Assembly: GCF_026130175.1 (NCBI RefSeq)
Contig: NZ_JAIGNI010000007.1
Coordinates: 1-64,000, forward strand
From: Lyngbya sp. CCAP 1446/10
Lineage (GTDB): Bacteria > Cyanobacteriota > Cyanobacteriia > Cyanobacteriales > Microcoleaceae
Reading direction: 5' to 3'
Length of the DNA: 64,000 nt
Position numbers and translations under genes: made by a program. Below are positions 6,683 through 15,166 of this stretch, piece by piece; position 1 is the stretch's first letter; each line of letters opens with the position of its first letter. Below the pieces are notes generated by a model. That model ran no database searches. It saw nothing but the letters and a program-made list of their open reading frames with translations, and was not told where the DNA came from.

Positions 6683-6745
6683 CAAGCTGTGGTGATATTG
6701 TCAATCTTAAAATTATTGACAATAATATCTGTGTCAATCAGCTTG
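6683..6745. promoter_or_regulatory. nested inverted repeats in front of the phycobilin lyase gene
   Basis: Outer arms CAAGCTG (6683-6689) and CAGCTTG (6739-6745) enclose inner arms ATTGTCAAT (6697-6705) and ATTGACAAT (6715-6723). The end of the element is 13 bp before the ATG at 6759. It may be an operator or a 5'-UTR stem-loop governing the lyase gene. Confidence 0.45.
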
Positions 6746-6758
6746 TACAATAATCTCC

Positions 6759-7292
6759 ATGAACATCCAGCAATTTGTTGACAATTCCCTCGGACAATGG
6801 CGATCGCAGCGCAGCGCCCATCACTTGACTTTCCGACACTTTGAAGCGATCGAGTCAGTCATTGATATCGTTGCAGTCTCACCCGATGATGCTGCCGTAA
6901 TCGACCTCTGCAAATCCTACAACATTGACCCAGCCCAAGCAGTAAACCCCTTTCAAATGACCTGGGAGGGACACACAGATTGGGACGAAAACGCCGAAAT
7001 GAAAGGCAGTTGTATCCTCGTACCAATCCCAGATCCGACAGTCCCCAATCGCGGTAAATTACTGCGAGACCAAGGATATGCCGAAACCATTCCCGCCGCC
7101 GCCGACTATCACATCACAGACGATGACACCTTTGTCCTCCTGACAAGCTACGATAACGCCGCAGCCGAAGAAAAAATTTGGTTCGCCAATCCCAACCTGC
7201 GCTTTCGTGTTTCCCTGATCAAAACAAGTCAAGGAAGTGGAGTAGTAACCGCATCATTTTCCTCAGAAATTCGATCGCTCTCCGCGAAATAA
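6759..7292 (+). CDS. CpcS/CpeS-family phycobiliprotein lyase, CpeU-like
   Basis: The 177-aa protein is a lipocalin-like bilin lyase: N-terminal FVDNSLGQWRSQRSAHHLTF, then WEGHTDWDENAEMKGSCILVPIPDP, GKLLRDQGYAETIP and a C-terminal EEKIWFANPNLRFRVSLIK..ASFSSEIRSL. The GQWRSQRSAHHL start is closer to the CpeU/CpcU branch than to CpeS as I remember them. It should attach phycoerythrobilin to a phycoerythrin cysteine; which one cannot be read from sequence. A second family member sits at 15167, so the island has two paralogs. An inverted repeat precedes the start, and cpeT follows. Confidence 0.85.
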   Translation: MNIQQFVDNSLGQWRSQRSAHHLTFRHFEAIESVIDIVAVSPDDAAVIDLCKSYNIDPAQAVNPFQMTWEGHTDWDENAEMKGSCILVPIPDPTVPNRGKLLRDQGYAETIPAAADYHITDDDTFVLLTSYDNAAAEEKIWFANPNLRFRVSLIKTSQGSGVVTASFSSEIRSLSAK

Positions 7293-7324
7293 CACCACTT
7301 CTCAAAAATCATGCAACAGTATTT

Positions 7325-7387
7325 GTAGGGTGCGTCGTCACAAACAATCCCTAATGTTCATCAACAATATCGGGGCGACGCACCTTA
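7325..7387. repeat. dispersed inverted repeat, GGTGCGTCG/CGACGCACC family
   Basis: The arms GTAGGGTGCGTCG and CGACGCACCTTAC lie about 40 bp apart and can form a stem-loop. Related copies occur at about 46021-46083, 46170-46230, 60281-60341 and 60429-60474. Confidence 0.8.
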
Positions 7388-7570
7388 CGTAAAGAGTCAA
7401 TGAAACAAGCCGAACAATTGTTGGGTAGCCAGAGTTTTGATAAATGGTATAGCGGTTCTCAATCAAGTAAGGTACTCGCCGCAAATTACCAATTACCTTT
7501 TTACCAATCGCCAATTACCAATCAGTACATCCCTTGATAATTGCTATATAACCAAGTTTAAAAAAAGCTT

Positions 7571-8170
7571 ATGAATTCATTTAAAACCAACGATTTAATC
7601 ACTCTCGCTCAGTGGATGGCAGGGGATTTCAGCAACTACAAACAATCCTTTGAAAAGCCCCAACAATTTGCCCATATACATATATTTTTCCGACCTTTAC
7701 CCTTTGAATTTTTCAATGCCATTGGATTTTACTCTGAGCAGGTTTATGACCACGATATGTGGACTCCCTACCGTCAAGGAGTACACAAATTAATTGACCA
7801 GGGATCACAAATTTATATAGAAAATTATAGTCTCAACGATCCAGTGCAGTACGCCGGCGCAGCAAGGGAATTAAGCATTCTCAAGACAATTACACCCGAT
7901 TGTATTAAGCGGCGCTACAATTGCTCTATGGTTTTCAAACGAGAAGGAGAAATGTTTCGTGGTAGTGTAGAGCCAGGAAACCAGTGTCTCATCGAAAAAA
8001 AAGGTTGTTCAACCTACCTGATCAGTGACGTAGAAATTACCGAAACAACCTGGAGCAGTCTCGATCGCGGTATGGATGTAAATACTCATCAACAGATTTG
8101 GGGATCAGATAACGGCTCTTTATGGTTTGAAAAGCGTCAAAGTTTTGCTACAGAACTACCACAGATCTAA
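7571..8170 (+). CDS. cpeT: CpeT/CpcT-family phycobiliprotein lyase
   Basis: The 199-aa protein has the CpeT/CpcT layout: an N-terminal LAQWMAGDFSNYKQSF, then HIHIFFRPLPFEFFNAIGFYSEQVY, SQIYIENYSLND, the conserved NCSMVFKREGEMFRGSVEPGNQCLI, and a C-terminal WGSDNGSLWFEKRQSF. CpcT attaches phycocyanobilin at beta-Cys153-type sites. CpeT is the phycoerythrin counterpart for the beta-Cys165 site, and CpeB of this window has that cysteine. The gene lies between the CpeU-like lyase and cpeC, so it probably belongs to the cpeC-side regulon. No strong ribosome binding site is visible. Confidence 0.85.
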   Translation: MNSFKTNDLITLAQWMAGDFSNYKQSFEKPQQFAHIHIFFRPLPFEFFNAIGFYSEQVYDHDMWTPYRQGVHKLIDQGSQIYIENYSLNDPVQYAGAARELSILKTITPDCIKRRYNCSMVFKREGEMFRGSVEPGNQCLIEKKGCSTYLISDVEITETTWSSLDRGMDVNTHQQIWGSDNGSLWFEKRQSFATELPQI

Positions 8171-8290
8171 TTATTCGTAGGAATAATTTACAGGCGATCG
8201 CAGCACATCCTACAGCCACACCTATCGCCAACAAATACTCCGGCACAAAAAAAGAACTACCTGTAGTACGTGAAGCAGCCACATCCTAGG

Positions 8291-8341
8291 TTATGTTAAA
8301 TTATGTAAATTTTTCTAATCTAACATCTAATTATGGTAAAT
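8291..8341 (+). promoter_or_regulatory. three phased direct repeats upstream of cpeC
   Basis: TTATGTTAAA (8291), TTATGTAAAT (8301) and TTATGGTAAA (8331) share TTATG(N)TAAA and start 10 and 30 bp apart, so they lie on one DNA face. They end about 33 bp before the cpeC ATG, which has GTGGAG as ribosome binding site. They are candidate activator or repressor sites. Their overlap with the promoter is inferred. Confidence 0.4.
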
Positions 8342-8373
8342 TTTCACATAACACAATAGTGGAGATTTTTTAA

Positions 8374-9249
8374 ATGGTTTTTGGACCTGCATCTCGACTT
8401 GGAGTCAGTTTATTTGAAGAAACACCCTGTTTAGAACTGATGCCAGGACGTTCAGAAGAAGAAGTAGAAACCATTATTCGTGCCGTATATCGGCAAGTTT
8501 TGGGTAATGCTTACGTCATGGAAAGCGAACGGGCGACAATTCCTGAATCGCAATTCAAACGCGGTGAATTGAGTGTACGCGAATTTGTCCGCGCTCTTGC
8601 AAAATCAGATGTTTACCGTTCTCGCTTTTTCGATACTTGTCCTCGCTATCGGTTTCTTGAACTCAATTTCAAACATCTTCTCGGTCGCACTCCCGATGGC
8701 CTAGAAGAAATGAGAACCCATAGCACAATTTTAGATACCGAAGGCTACGAGGCAGACATTGATTCTTACCTCGACAGCGATGAATACCAAAACGCCTACG
8801 GCGAAAATATCGTTCCCTACTACCGAGGCTACAAAACCCAACCAGGACAAAACATGGTTGGGTTTACTCATATGTTTGCTCTCTTGCGTGGTGCTTCCAG
8901 CAGCGATTTCAAAGGAAGTCTGTCTGGAAAATCCCCAGTTCTGAACAAATACGTGATTCAGCAAACTCCTGTAGCAGTCATTCCTCCTTCCGGCGGTTCA
9001 GTTGGGGATGGTTGGTCATTTCCCGATAGACAGCGGGCTGCTAAAAGTGTTTACAACGTGGGCTCCGGTGACGAGGGTAAGGTGTTCCGTATCGAAGTCA
9101 CTGGCTATCGCACTTCTGCCAAGAATCGGGTTCAAAAAATTCGGCAGAGCAACCAAGTTTATGTAGTGCCGTTTTCCAGACTTTCCCAAGAATATCAACG
9201 CATCCACAAACAAGGCGGCGTAATTGCCAGCATCACTGCTGTCAACTAG
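8374..9249 (+). CDS. cpeC: phycoerythrin-associated rod linker CpeC
   Basis: The 291-aa linker opens with VFGPASRLGVSLFEETPCLELMPGRS, then has a PBS_linker_poly domain (about residues 30-160: AVYRQVLGNAYVMESER, PESQFKRGELSVREFVRALAKS, NFKHLLGRTP, EADIDSYLDSDEYQ) and a C-terminal CpcD-like domain (about 230-288: VFRIEVTGYR to YQRIHKQGGVIASITAV). This matches the CpeC class as I remember it. It joins phycoerythrin hexamers into the rod and sets their position and energy flow. The start follows GTGGAGATTTTTTAA. cpeD follows after 112 bp. Confidence 0.88.
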   Translation: MVFGPASRLGVSLFEETPCLELMPGRSEEEVETIIRAVYRQVLGNAYVMESERATIPESQFKRGELSVREFVRALAKSDVYRSRFFDTCPRYRFLELNFKHLLGRTPDGLEEMRTHSTILDTEGYEADIDSYLDSDEYQNAYGENIVPYYRGYKTQPGQNMVGFTHMFALLRGASSSDFKGSLSGKSPVLNKYVIQQTPVAVIPPSGGSVGDGWSFPDRQRAAKSVYNVGSGDEGKVFRIEVTGYRTSAKNRVQKIRQSNQVYVVPFSRLSQEYQRIHKQGGVIASITAVN

Positions 9250-9361
9250 AAACCGCTTAAACTTGTAGCTTCACGACTTGGGGAATTATCTCCCTGAGCG
9301 TGTTTGCAAGCAATCCTTAATTTCCAGTTTTGAAGCGTTATTTAGCATTAGGAGAAATTCA

Positions 9362-10129
9362 ATGAGTGTGGTTTTAGATGCACCAGTAGAACTTTGGTCT
9401 ACTAGCAATGCCAATGATACACAGGCTGTAATTCGGGCAGTTTACAAACAAGTTTTGGGTAATCCCCATGTGATGGAAAGTGAACGCCTGACAGTGCCAG
9501 AATCGCAGTTGTGCGATGGTGCGATGACTGTACGGGAATTTGTCCGCGCTGTGGCAAAATCTGACTTTTATCGCAGTCGGTATTTTGAATCCTGCGCTCC
9601 CTACCGCTTTGTCGAACTCAACTTTAAACATTTGTTAGGTCGCGCTCCCTTAGACCAAGCAGAACTTTCCGAGCACATTCGCACCTGTATCGAAAAAGGC
9701 TACGAGGCAGAAATTGATTCCTACCTCGACAGTCAAGAATATCAGGACAAATTTGGAGAAAACGTCGTCCCTTACTATCAAGGGGCAAACAGTCAAGTCG
9801 GACAAAAGCAAGTTGGCTATAATCGCACTCTTTCCTTGTATCAAGGTTATGCAGGAGTTGACAGTGCTTTTACCGCTTCTCGCTTAGTTGACTTCGTAGC
9901 CGGTAATAGTGGTAACAAAATTACTTTACCAACCACAGGCGGTCGCATTAGTGCTTCCAAAGATGCCACCGAAAAAATGTTCAAAATTGTAGTCAAAGGA
10001 GCTAAATTTGATAGCCCTCGCCGACTAAGTAACACTGAATATCTTGTCTCTGGTGGGAAGATGACTCCGCAAATTCAGCGCATCCATCGCGCTGGCGGAA
10101 AAATTGTCAGCATCACCGAAGTTGCTTAA
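9362..10129 (+). CDS. cpeD: phycoerythrin-associated rod linker CpeD
   Basis: I start this 256-aa linker at the ATG at 9362, which has AGGAGAAATTCA as ribosome binding site, rather than at an upstream in-frame start at 9278 without one. It has the same two-domain plan as CpeC: PBS_linker_poly (AVIRAVYKQVLGNPHVMESERL to DSYLDSQEYQDKFGENVVPYY) and C-terminal CpcD domain (MFKIVVKGAKFDSPRRLSN to IQRIHRAGGKIVSITEV). The KFDSPRRxSxTEY stretch fits CpeD. A rho-independent terminator lies downstream at 10258. No cpeE follows. Confidence 0.88.
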   Translation: MSVVLDAPVELWSTSNANDTQAVIRAVYKQVLGNPHVMESERLTVPESQLCDGAMTVREFVRAVAKSDFYRSRYFESCAPYRFVELNFKHLLGRAPLDQAELSEHIRTCIEKGYEAEIDSYLDSQEYQDKFGENVVPYYQGANSQVGQKQVGYNRTLSLYQGYAGVDSAFTASRLVDFVAGNSGNKITLPTTGGRISASKDATEKMFKIVVKGAKFDSPRRLSNTEYLVSGGKMTPQIQRIHRAGGKIVSITEVA

Positions 10130-10257
10130 GCCATAGAGTGATGAGGTGAGCCTGATGTCAGGGATAACCAGAAAGTTTCTTGGGTTCCCCTTCATGAGCC
10201 GAGCTAGATTCTTATATCGTTTTTTTTGATTTAGGTTTCGTATCTTATACTTTATCT

Positions 10258-10289
10258 AGAGCGAGTTTTTATTATTCGCTCTTTTTTTG
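10258..10289 (+). terminator. rho-independent terminator after cpeD
   Basis: AGAGCGA (10258-10264) pairs with TCGCTCT (10276-10282) and is followed by a run of T. It separates cpeC-cpeD from cpeR, so cpeR may be transcribed by partial read-through or from its own promoter. Confidence 0.75.
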
Positions 10290-10403
10290 TTGAAAAAAGC
10301 CAAAAACTTGATTTATAAAAGAAGGTCTTAGTTATCTAGGGGAGAATAAAAAAATATTTGGTCGGAGCGCGTCCAGGAATGTTTGTAAAATCTAAATTCT
10401 AAA

Positions 10404-10712
10404 ATGGTATTACCCCCTATAGCCGATAAAAAAATGCAGGCTTGGATACGAAGTCGTCACCTAATTTTTTTAGGCCAATTTGTGATTTTTGAAACTTTAG
10501 ACTACCCAGCCGTTGAGAGATTTGAGCAATGTATCACCAGTCTAGGAGGATGCTTAATTTCTGTGGAACCGCTCAAACGAGTGTGGATGGGAAATCATCG
10601 ACAAGTGATGCTCTATCAAGCGAAAGGAAGTTTGCATACACCTCATCATGAACTGCGACAATATTGGTTCAAATATGGTACTTTTCAGACTCGATTTGAT
10701 GAGAGAGTTTAA
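10404..10712 (+). CDS. cpeR: phycoerythrin operon activator CpeR
   Basis: This 102-aa protein matches the CpeR pattern as I remember it: KKMQAWIRSRHLIFLGQFVIFETLDYPAVERFEQCI, then LISVEPLKRVWMGNHRQVMLYQAKGSLHTPHHELRQYW and an ending of TRFDERV. CpeR is needed for cpeBA and pebAB expression in Fremyella and lies at the end of the cpeCDESTR operon there. Here it also follows the linker genes, but behind a terminator and a 270-bp spacer. Expression could thus be controlled by anti-termination. Its DNA target here may be one of the symmetric sites noted upstream of cpeB and cpeC. Confidence 0.8.
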   Translation: MVLPPIADKKMQAWIRSRHLIFLGQFVIFETLDYPAVERFEQCITSLGGCLISVEPLKRVWMGNHRQVMLYQAKGSLHTPHHELRQYWFKYGTFQTRFDERV

Positions 10713-10820
10713 AGAAACGAGGTTCACGGTTAAAAAAAGATTTCGTTAAGATAATTTTGGTAAGTTGCACAAAGTGAACTCTGTTGTTTAAAGTAAGGAA
10801 AGTCCTGCTCTGTTGCGGTT

Positions 10821-11486
10821 ATGGATATTCACGAAATCGAAGCGTCTTTAGAAAATTCTGATTTTCAATATCGACTCAAGGCGATCGCAGCTCTGAAAGA
10901 TTATACACCAGAGATTGCGGTTCCATTGCTAAAAGCTCGACTCAACGACCCAGAATTTTTAGTCCGCACCTTTGTCAGCAGGGGATTTGGACAACAACAA
11001 AGCGCCGAATCTTTCGCCGCCTTGCTCCAAATCATGAAACTTGATAACACTCCCAATGTGCGAGCCGAAGCAGCAAATTCCCTGTCGCTGTTCGGTAGAT
11101 GCGCTGCATCTCATTTAGTGCTGACTTTTATTCAGGATGACCACTGGCTGGTGCGTCGCAGCATTCTGGGCGCTCTGGTGGATATGGAGTGCTACAACGA
11201 ACTTTTTGAGGTATGTATCGAAGCCTTGGCTGGTGAAGATATGACCACCCAGGAAGCGGCGGTGGATGCACTGGGTGCGTTGGCCGGAAGCAGTCAGGAA
11301 CCAGCGGCACTTGCTCGGTTATTGGCGCTGGCTGGTTCTGAGTATGAAGGGATTCGTCAGCACACTGCATCTGCTTTGAAGCATTTTGATGTTCCAGGGG
11401 CGAAGGAAGTCTTGAGTCAACTGCGCCAAGATTCCCATCATCGAGTGGTTGGTGCGGCTTTAGAAAACTTGCTTGAGAACAGTTAA
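10821..11486 (+). CDS. HEAT-repeat protein of the bilin lyase E/F type
   Basis: The 221-aa protein is built almost entirely of helical HEAT repeats (RLKAIAALKDY, AVPLLKARLNDPEFLVRTFVSRGFG, VRAEAANSLSLFG, WLVRRSILGALVDM, AAVDALGALAGS, IRQHTASALKHFD). Such proteins include the E/F-type phycobilin lyases and NblB. Its place directly after cpeR suggests a role in phycoerythrin pigment attachment or chaperoning. It is not a close match to CpeY, CpeZ or CpeF, all of which are found elsewhere in the island, so it is an additional member of unknown specificity. Confidence 0.7.
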   Translation: MDIHEIEASLENSDFQYRLKAIAALKDYTPEIAVPLLKARLNDPEFLVRTFVSRGFGQQQSAESFAALLQIMKLDNTPNVRAEAANSLSLFGRCAASHLVLTFIQDDHWLVRRSILGALVDMECYNELFEVCIEALAGEDMTTQEAAVDALGALAGSSQEPAALARLLALAGSEYEGIRQHTASALKHFDVPGAKEVLSQLRQDSHHRVVGAALENLLENS

Positions 11487-11511
11487 GAATATTGTATGGA
11501 GTTCTAGAGGC

Positions 11512-11582
11512 AGAAACCGGGGTTTTTTCGGGAAATATGGTCTGGAGTGCGAGTAATATCGGTGAAAAACCCGGTTTCTTGA
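11512..11582. repeat. dispersed repeat, GAAACCGGGTTT/AAACCCGGTTTCTT family
   Basis: The arms AGAAACCGGGGTTTTTTCGG and GAAAAACCCGGTTTCTTG form an imperfect inverted repeat in the space between the HEAT gene and the phycobiliprotein-like gene. Further copies are at 23279-23448 and about 31240-31290. Confidence 0.7.
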
Positions 11583-11616
11583 ATGCCTGTGCGTAATTCC
11601 TGCGATTGTTAACGGC

Positions 11617-12195
11617 TCAAGCTTGACTAAACTGTTTTAAGCCTGCGATTAAATTATCAAAAGAAAGACCAGATAAATCCTGTTCCTCAGAACTAAATTG
11701 CTGTAAACTAACTGTTTTTAACTCTTCTAATCCACAGAGCATCGCCGCCAAAGGAACTCGCAATTCTTGATAAAGTAGTTCCATGTTTTCTAGTCCTGCT
11801 TGACTGGTAAATTCTGGATTTTTACCTGCTATGCTATAGGAGACGCAGCGCAAGAAGTGCCAAAAATCTCGCCAACAGGCTTCGGCGCGTGCAGGAGGAT
11901 AGAGGTCATTGCCTGGTTCGGCGATATTAGGAAACTCGGCTAACACCTTTTCCCTGGCCTTCGATACAAGATTAGGTGCTTGTTCTCGCAGCAATCTTGC
12001 TTGTTCTAACATTAAAGAGGTATCGGGAACCAGATTTTTGATGTTTTCTAAATCTTCATCGGTGAGATATCGATTTTCGTCGTCAGCCTGTTGAAAAATG
12101 GCAATTACTTCATCTGAATAGAGGTTTTTCCAAGTGGCAAAGCTGACGATTCTGGCTTTGGGAATTAATTGTTTGGCTCTTTCACTTAATTGCAT
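11617..12195 (-). CDS. orphan phycobiliprotein-like protein
   Basis: From the ATG at 12195 the protein has 192 aa (a GTG at 12228 would add 11 residues, without a better ribosome site). It starts MQLSERAKQLIPKARIVSF and contains the globin-like phycobiliprotein core: AEACWRDFWHFLRCVSYSIAGKNPEFTSQAGLENMELLYQELRVPL. The Cys-X-Arg-Asp element aligns with the bilin-binding Cys82/84 of phycobiliproteins (CpeA has KCHRD, CpeB ACLRD). The rest diverges strongly from known subunits. It may bind a bilin as carrier, chaperone or sensor. Location inside the phycoerythrin island supports a link to pigment assembly. Confidence 0.7.
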   Translation of the reverse strand: MQLSERAKQLIPKARIVSFATWKNLYSDEVIAIFQQADDENRYLTDEDLENIKNLVPDTSLMLEQARLLREQAPNLVSKAREKVLAEFPNIAEPGNDLYPPARAEACWRDFWHFLRCVSYSIAGKNPEFTSQAGLENMELLYQELRVPLAAMLCGLEELKTVSLQQFSSEEQDLSGLSFDNLIAGLKQFSQA

Positions 12196-12451
12196 AGTTA
12201 TTAGAATTGTACGGAGGTAGTTGGACACAATCCAAGTTATAGACGAGAATTATGAGAATTTTTATTAAGTTTTGTTACATTTGAGCCTGTCAAAGATGAG
12301 AGTGTGGTACAAAGTCTTCATTAGATAAGTCCGATCGCAGCTTTGGTTTCATAACGAAATATTACTTTGTTAGCCAAAAAAGAGACGGCGTTTAAGGCGA
12401 TCGCTTATTATCCTGTTTCAGGGAGAGATTGAAGGAGCTAAATTATAATCT

Positions 12452-13186
12452 ATGTTTAAGCCATTTCAGCAATTTCTAGAAAAAGAACTGTTTGATAACT
12501 TTGCACTAGAGAGCCGTCCCATTCCCTCTGGATTGGAATCTGTGGTGAGTGAAAGAGGTAAAAATCCCGCCACGATTCAAAGTTGGTGCTATGAATGCCC
12601 CCAATTGCGAAAAATACGCTACACCTACATCGATGCTGGGGAAACGGCTCAAATTTTCAACAGTGTGATTTATCCAAGCCACAATTACGATGTACCTTTG
12701 CTAGGAATTGATTTTTTAGCGTTTGGACAAAAGAAAATTTTGGTGGTGATAGATTTTCAGCCGTTATTTCGCGATCGCCCTTACATAGACAAGTATATCG
12801 AACCATTGACCGAAATTCGAGGTAAATACAGCTCGTTGGTGCAAGACTTAGAAATGAAGTTTTATGATGCCAACCAGTATTTTTCCAAAAATTTACTCTT
12901 TGCCAAAACTGATGCCGAAACAGTGGTCAACCAATTGTTTCCTGCCTATCAAGAATACGTCCAGTTGTATTGGAAAATGCTAGAGCAAGCTACTCCCCTT
13001 ACCACTCCCGAAGAAATTCAGCGGATTGTGAAAGCACAAAAAGATTACGATCAGTATAGTGCAGAAAGAGACCCCGCATCCGGGCTATTTGGCAGCTATT
13101 TTGGTCATGAATGGTCAGAGCGCTTTTTGTACGAGTTTTTGTTTGAAGATGCTGTTCCCTTAGCGATTCCCGCCGGGAAAAAATAA
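12452..13186 (+). CDS. pebA: 15,16-dihydrobiliverdin:ferredoxin oxidoreductase PebA
   Basis: The 244-aa protein is a ferredoxin-dependent bilin reductase. Motifs include [34 protein letters not shown], the catalytic-region [13 protein letters not shown] and [11 protein letters not shown], then YFSKNLLFA and a C-terminal [26 protein letters not shown]. PebA reduces biliverdin at C15-C16 and hands dihydrobiliverdin to PebB to make phycoerythrobilin. PebB starts 8 bp downstream, so both are co-translated. The upstream 220 bp include TTTTGTTAC, similar to one arm of the cpeB palindrome. Confidence 0.9.
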   Translation: MFKPFQQFLEKELFDNFALESRPIPSGLESVVSERGKNPATIQSWCYECPQLRKIRYTYIDAGETAQIFNSVIYPSHNYDVPLLGIDFLAFGQKKILVVIDFQPLFRDRPYIDKYIEPLTEIRGKYSSLVQDLEMKFYDANQYFSKNLLFAKTDAETVVNQLFPAYQEYVQLYWKMLEQATPLTTPEEIQRIVKAQKDYDQYSAERDPASGLFGSYFGHEWSERFLYEFLFEDAVPLAIPAGKK

Positions 13187-13193
13187 ATTTAAG

Positions 13194-13925
13194 ATGACTC
13201 TCTATCAGCCTTTTTTAGATTACGCAATTCCACTACTAAGGGAGCGACTTCACCTAGCTCCCTATCCGATTCCGGCAGGTTTTGAAAGAAAAGAATGTAT
13301 CACGGGAAAAGGGAAAAAAGAGCAGTTGGTTGTTACTACCAGTTATGCTTTTCAATCCCCAAAACTGCGGCAAATTCGGGCGGCTCACGTTGAGGGCGGT
13401 GATGCTCTCCAGGTACTGAATTTTGTGATTTTCCCCCAAATTAATTATGATTTGCCTTTTTTTGGGGCGGATTTGGTGACTTTGCCAGGGGGACATTTGA
13501 TTGCTTTGGATATGCAGCCGCTTTTCCATGATGCTGCTTATCAGAAGCAATACTCTGAGCCGATTTTACCGATTTTTAACAAGTATCAAAAAGATTTGCC
13601 GTGGGGGGGAGATTTTCCTGAAGAGGCAAAACCTTTCTTTTCTCCGGCTTTTCTGTGGACTCGTCCCAAGGAAACTGAGGCTGTGCAGACTCTGGTGTTT
13701 GATGCTTTTAAGGATTATTTACAAGCTTATCTCGATTTGGTCGATCGCGCGCAACCAGTCACCGACAGTCAAAGATTGGCCGAGATTCTTCAAGCTCAAC
13801 GGAATTATATCAACTATCGTGCTGCCAAAGATCCTGCTAGGGGGATGTTTCTGCGGTTCTATGGTGAGGAGTGGACTGAGGAGTACATTCACGGTTTTCT
13901 GTTCGATTTGGAACGGCATTTATAA
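13194..13925 (+). CDS. pebB: phycoerythrobilin:ferredoxin oxidoreductase PebB
   Basis: The 243-aa protein is the second bilin reductase: [41 protein letters not shown], then [12 protein letters not shown] and [26 protein letters not shown]. It lacks the Asp seen in the VVIDFQPL segment of PebA (here ALDMQPL), consistent with the PebB branch. It converts 15,16-dihydrobiliverdin to phycoerythrobilin, the chromophore for CpeA and CpeB. A heptanucleotide repeat begins 4 bp after the stop. Confidence 0.9.
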   Translation: MTLYQPFLDYAIPLLRERLHLAPYPIPAGFERKECITGKGKKEQLVVTTSYAFQSPKLRQIRAAHVEGGDALQVLNFVIFPQINYDLPFFGADLVTLPGGHLIALDMQPLFHDAAYQKQYSEPILPIFNKYQKDLPWGGDFPEEAKPFFSPAFLWTRPKETEAVQTLVFDAFKDYLQAYLDLVDRAQPVTDSQRLAEILQAQRNYINYRAAKDPARGMFLRFYGEEWTEEYIHGFLFDLERHL

Positions 13926-13928
13926 AAG

Positions 13929-13966
13929 AAGGAAGAAGGAAGAAGGAAGAAGGAAGAAGGAAGAGG
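13929..13966. repeat. 7-bp tandem repeat (GGAAGAA)n
   Basis: About five copies of GGAAGAA start right behind the pebB stop codon. Confidence 0.9.
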
Positions 13967-14037
13967 GGTGCATCGCTGTGAGATTGTCGATGTTGATTTA
14001 AGGATTTTCTACGACGACGCCCCCTAAAGCTAAGATT

Positions 14038-14097
14038 GGTTTGTAGTGAGGAATTTAGTCCGCAAAAATGAGAGGAATTTAGTCCTCACTACAAACC
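14038..14097. repeat. dispersed inverted repeat, GGTTTGTAGTGAGGA family
   Basis: GGTTTGTAGTGAGGA at 14038 is repeated in reverse complement as TCCTCACTACAAACC ending at 14097, a perfect 15-bp stem. It lies between convergent pebB and the pentapeptide gene, where it could act as a two-way terminator. Relatives are at 28874-28932 and inside the carbamoyltransferase gene (54764-54821). Confidence 0.85.
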
Positions 14098-14162
14098 TTT
14101 TGATTACGGGAAATTGACCAGAGAATAGATAAATCCTGTTTAGATTAGCTGAATTAATATCC

Positions 14163-14984
14163 TTAACAACCAAGACTTTGAGCTGTATTATTCCGAGTAA
14201 AAGAATTCCAAGTACCTAACTCCTTGGAATCGCGACTGCAAAGCATCGCTCTCGCTTCCGCAGTCAATCCTTGTACTAAGCTAAAATCAGCACCAGCAAT
14301 ACTTTTTAATTGTTCTAAATTCGCCCCTGTCAAATCAGCAGCCCGTAAATCTGCTCCCTGCAATTCAACTCCAATTAACATGGCATTCCGTAAATAAGCA
14401 CCGGTCAAAAAAGCATTTTGAAGATTAGCCCCGCTTAAAGCCGCTCCCTCTAAATTGGCTCCAGTTAAATCTGCTCCACTGAGATAAGCACCGCGCAAAT
14501 TGCAGTAACTCAAATCCGCTCCTCGGAGATTGGCTGTATTCAGAAAAGCCCCACTCAGACTAGCTTTCGGGCCAATAGCTTCAGATTTTTGGTAATTAAA
14601 TCCTGCTGGCCACATAGTCTTGCTATCATATAATGCTAATTTAAATTTAGCTGCTTCTAAGTTGGCATCGGCTAGATTGCAACCTTGTAAATCTGCTCTA
14701 AAAAAATAACTTTCTTGTAAGTTTGCGCCACTCAAATTGGCATCTCTGAGACTAGCCCGCCGTAAATCAACTCCCTGGAGATTTGCACCTTGGAAATTCG
14801 TTTTGCTGAGGTTCGCGCCGATTAAGTTGGTTCCACTCAAGTCAATCCCGGATAAATCCATCTGGCTGAGGTTGATTCCCTGGAGGTTGGTTTGAGCTAG
14901 ACTTTTACTTTGCTCAAGAGCTTGTAAGACTTCTGTTAGGGTAAGCGGTTCTGAGAGGAAAAATGAGTGTTGATTAAGTGCCAT
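14163..14984 (-). CDS. pentapeptide-repeat protein
   Basis: From the ATG at 14984 the protein has 273 aa. After a short N-terminal helical segment it consists of A(D/N)LXX repeats (for example LSGANLQESYFFRADLQGCNLADANLEAAK, then LRGADLSYCNLRGAYLSGADLTGANLEGAALSGANLQ) interrupted once by about 25 residues (LYDSKTMWPAGFNYQKSEAIG), as in many cyanobacterial members. Such repeats form a right-handed square beta helix. Function is unknown in most cases. No signal peptide is visible, so it is probably cytoplasmic or thylakoid-associated. It is divergent to the CpeS-type gene. Confidence 0.85.
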   Translation of the reverse strand: MALNQHSFFLSEPLTLTEVLQALEQSKSLAQTNLQGINLSQMDLSGIDLSGTNLIGANLSKTNFQGANLQGVDLRRASLRDANLSGANLQESYFFRADLQGCNLADANLEAAKFKLALYDSKTMWPAGFNYQKSEAIGPKASLSGAFLNTANLRGADLSYCNLRGAYLSGADLTGANLEGAALSGANLQNAFLTGAYLRNAMLIGVELQGADLRAADLTGANLEQLKSIAGADFSLVQGLTAEARAMLCSRDSKELGTWNSFTRNNTAQSLGC

Positions 14985-15166
14985 TATATTTTTTGAAGAT
15001 TTATTGATGGAATTGCTCAAAGTTGTCCGGTATAATTTATCCTAGAATTTGACTGTTGTGCGATCGCCAGAAAGTTAATTTTCTTAACCAAAATCCGATC
15101 CGATTTCCCTCCCATCCCCCCAGACAAGGGGACTTGCTTGATTCCTCTCGCTAAGCTGACACAGAA

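Noticed and set aside
13501-14001. 166-aa frame on the plus strand inside pebB
   Set aside because: It overlaps pebB in another frame and ends in translated heptamer repeat.
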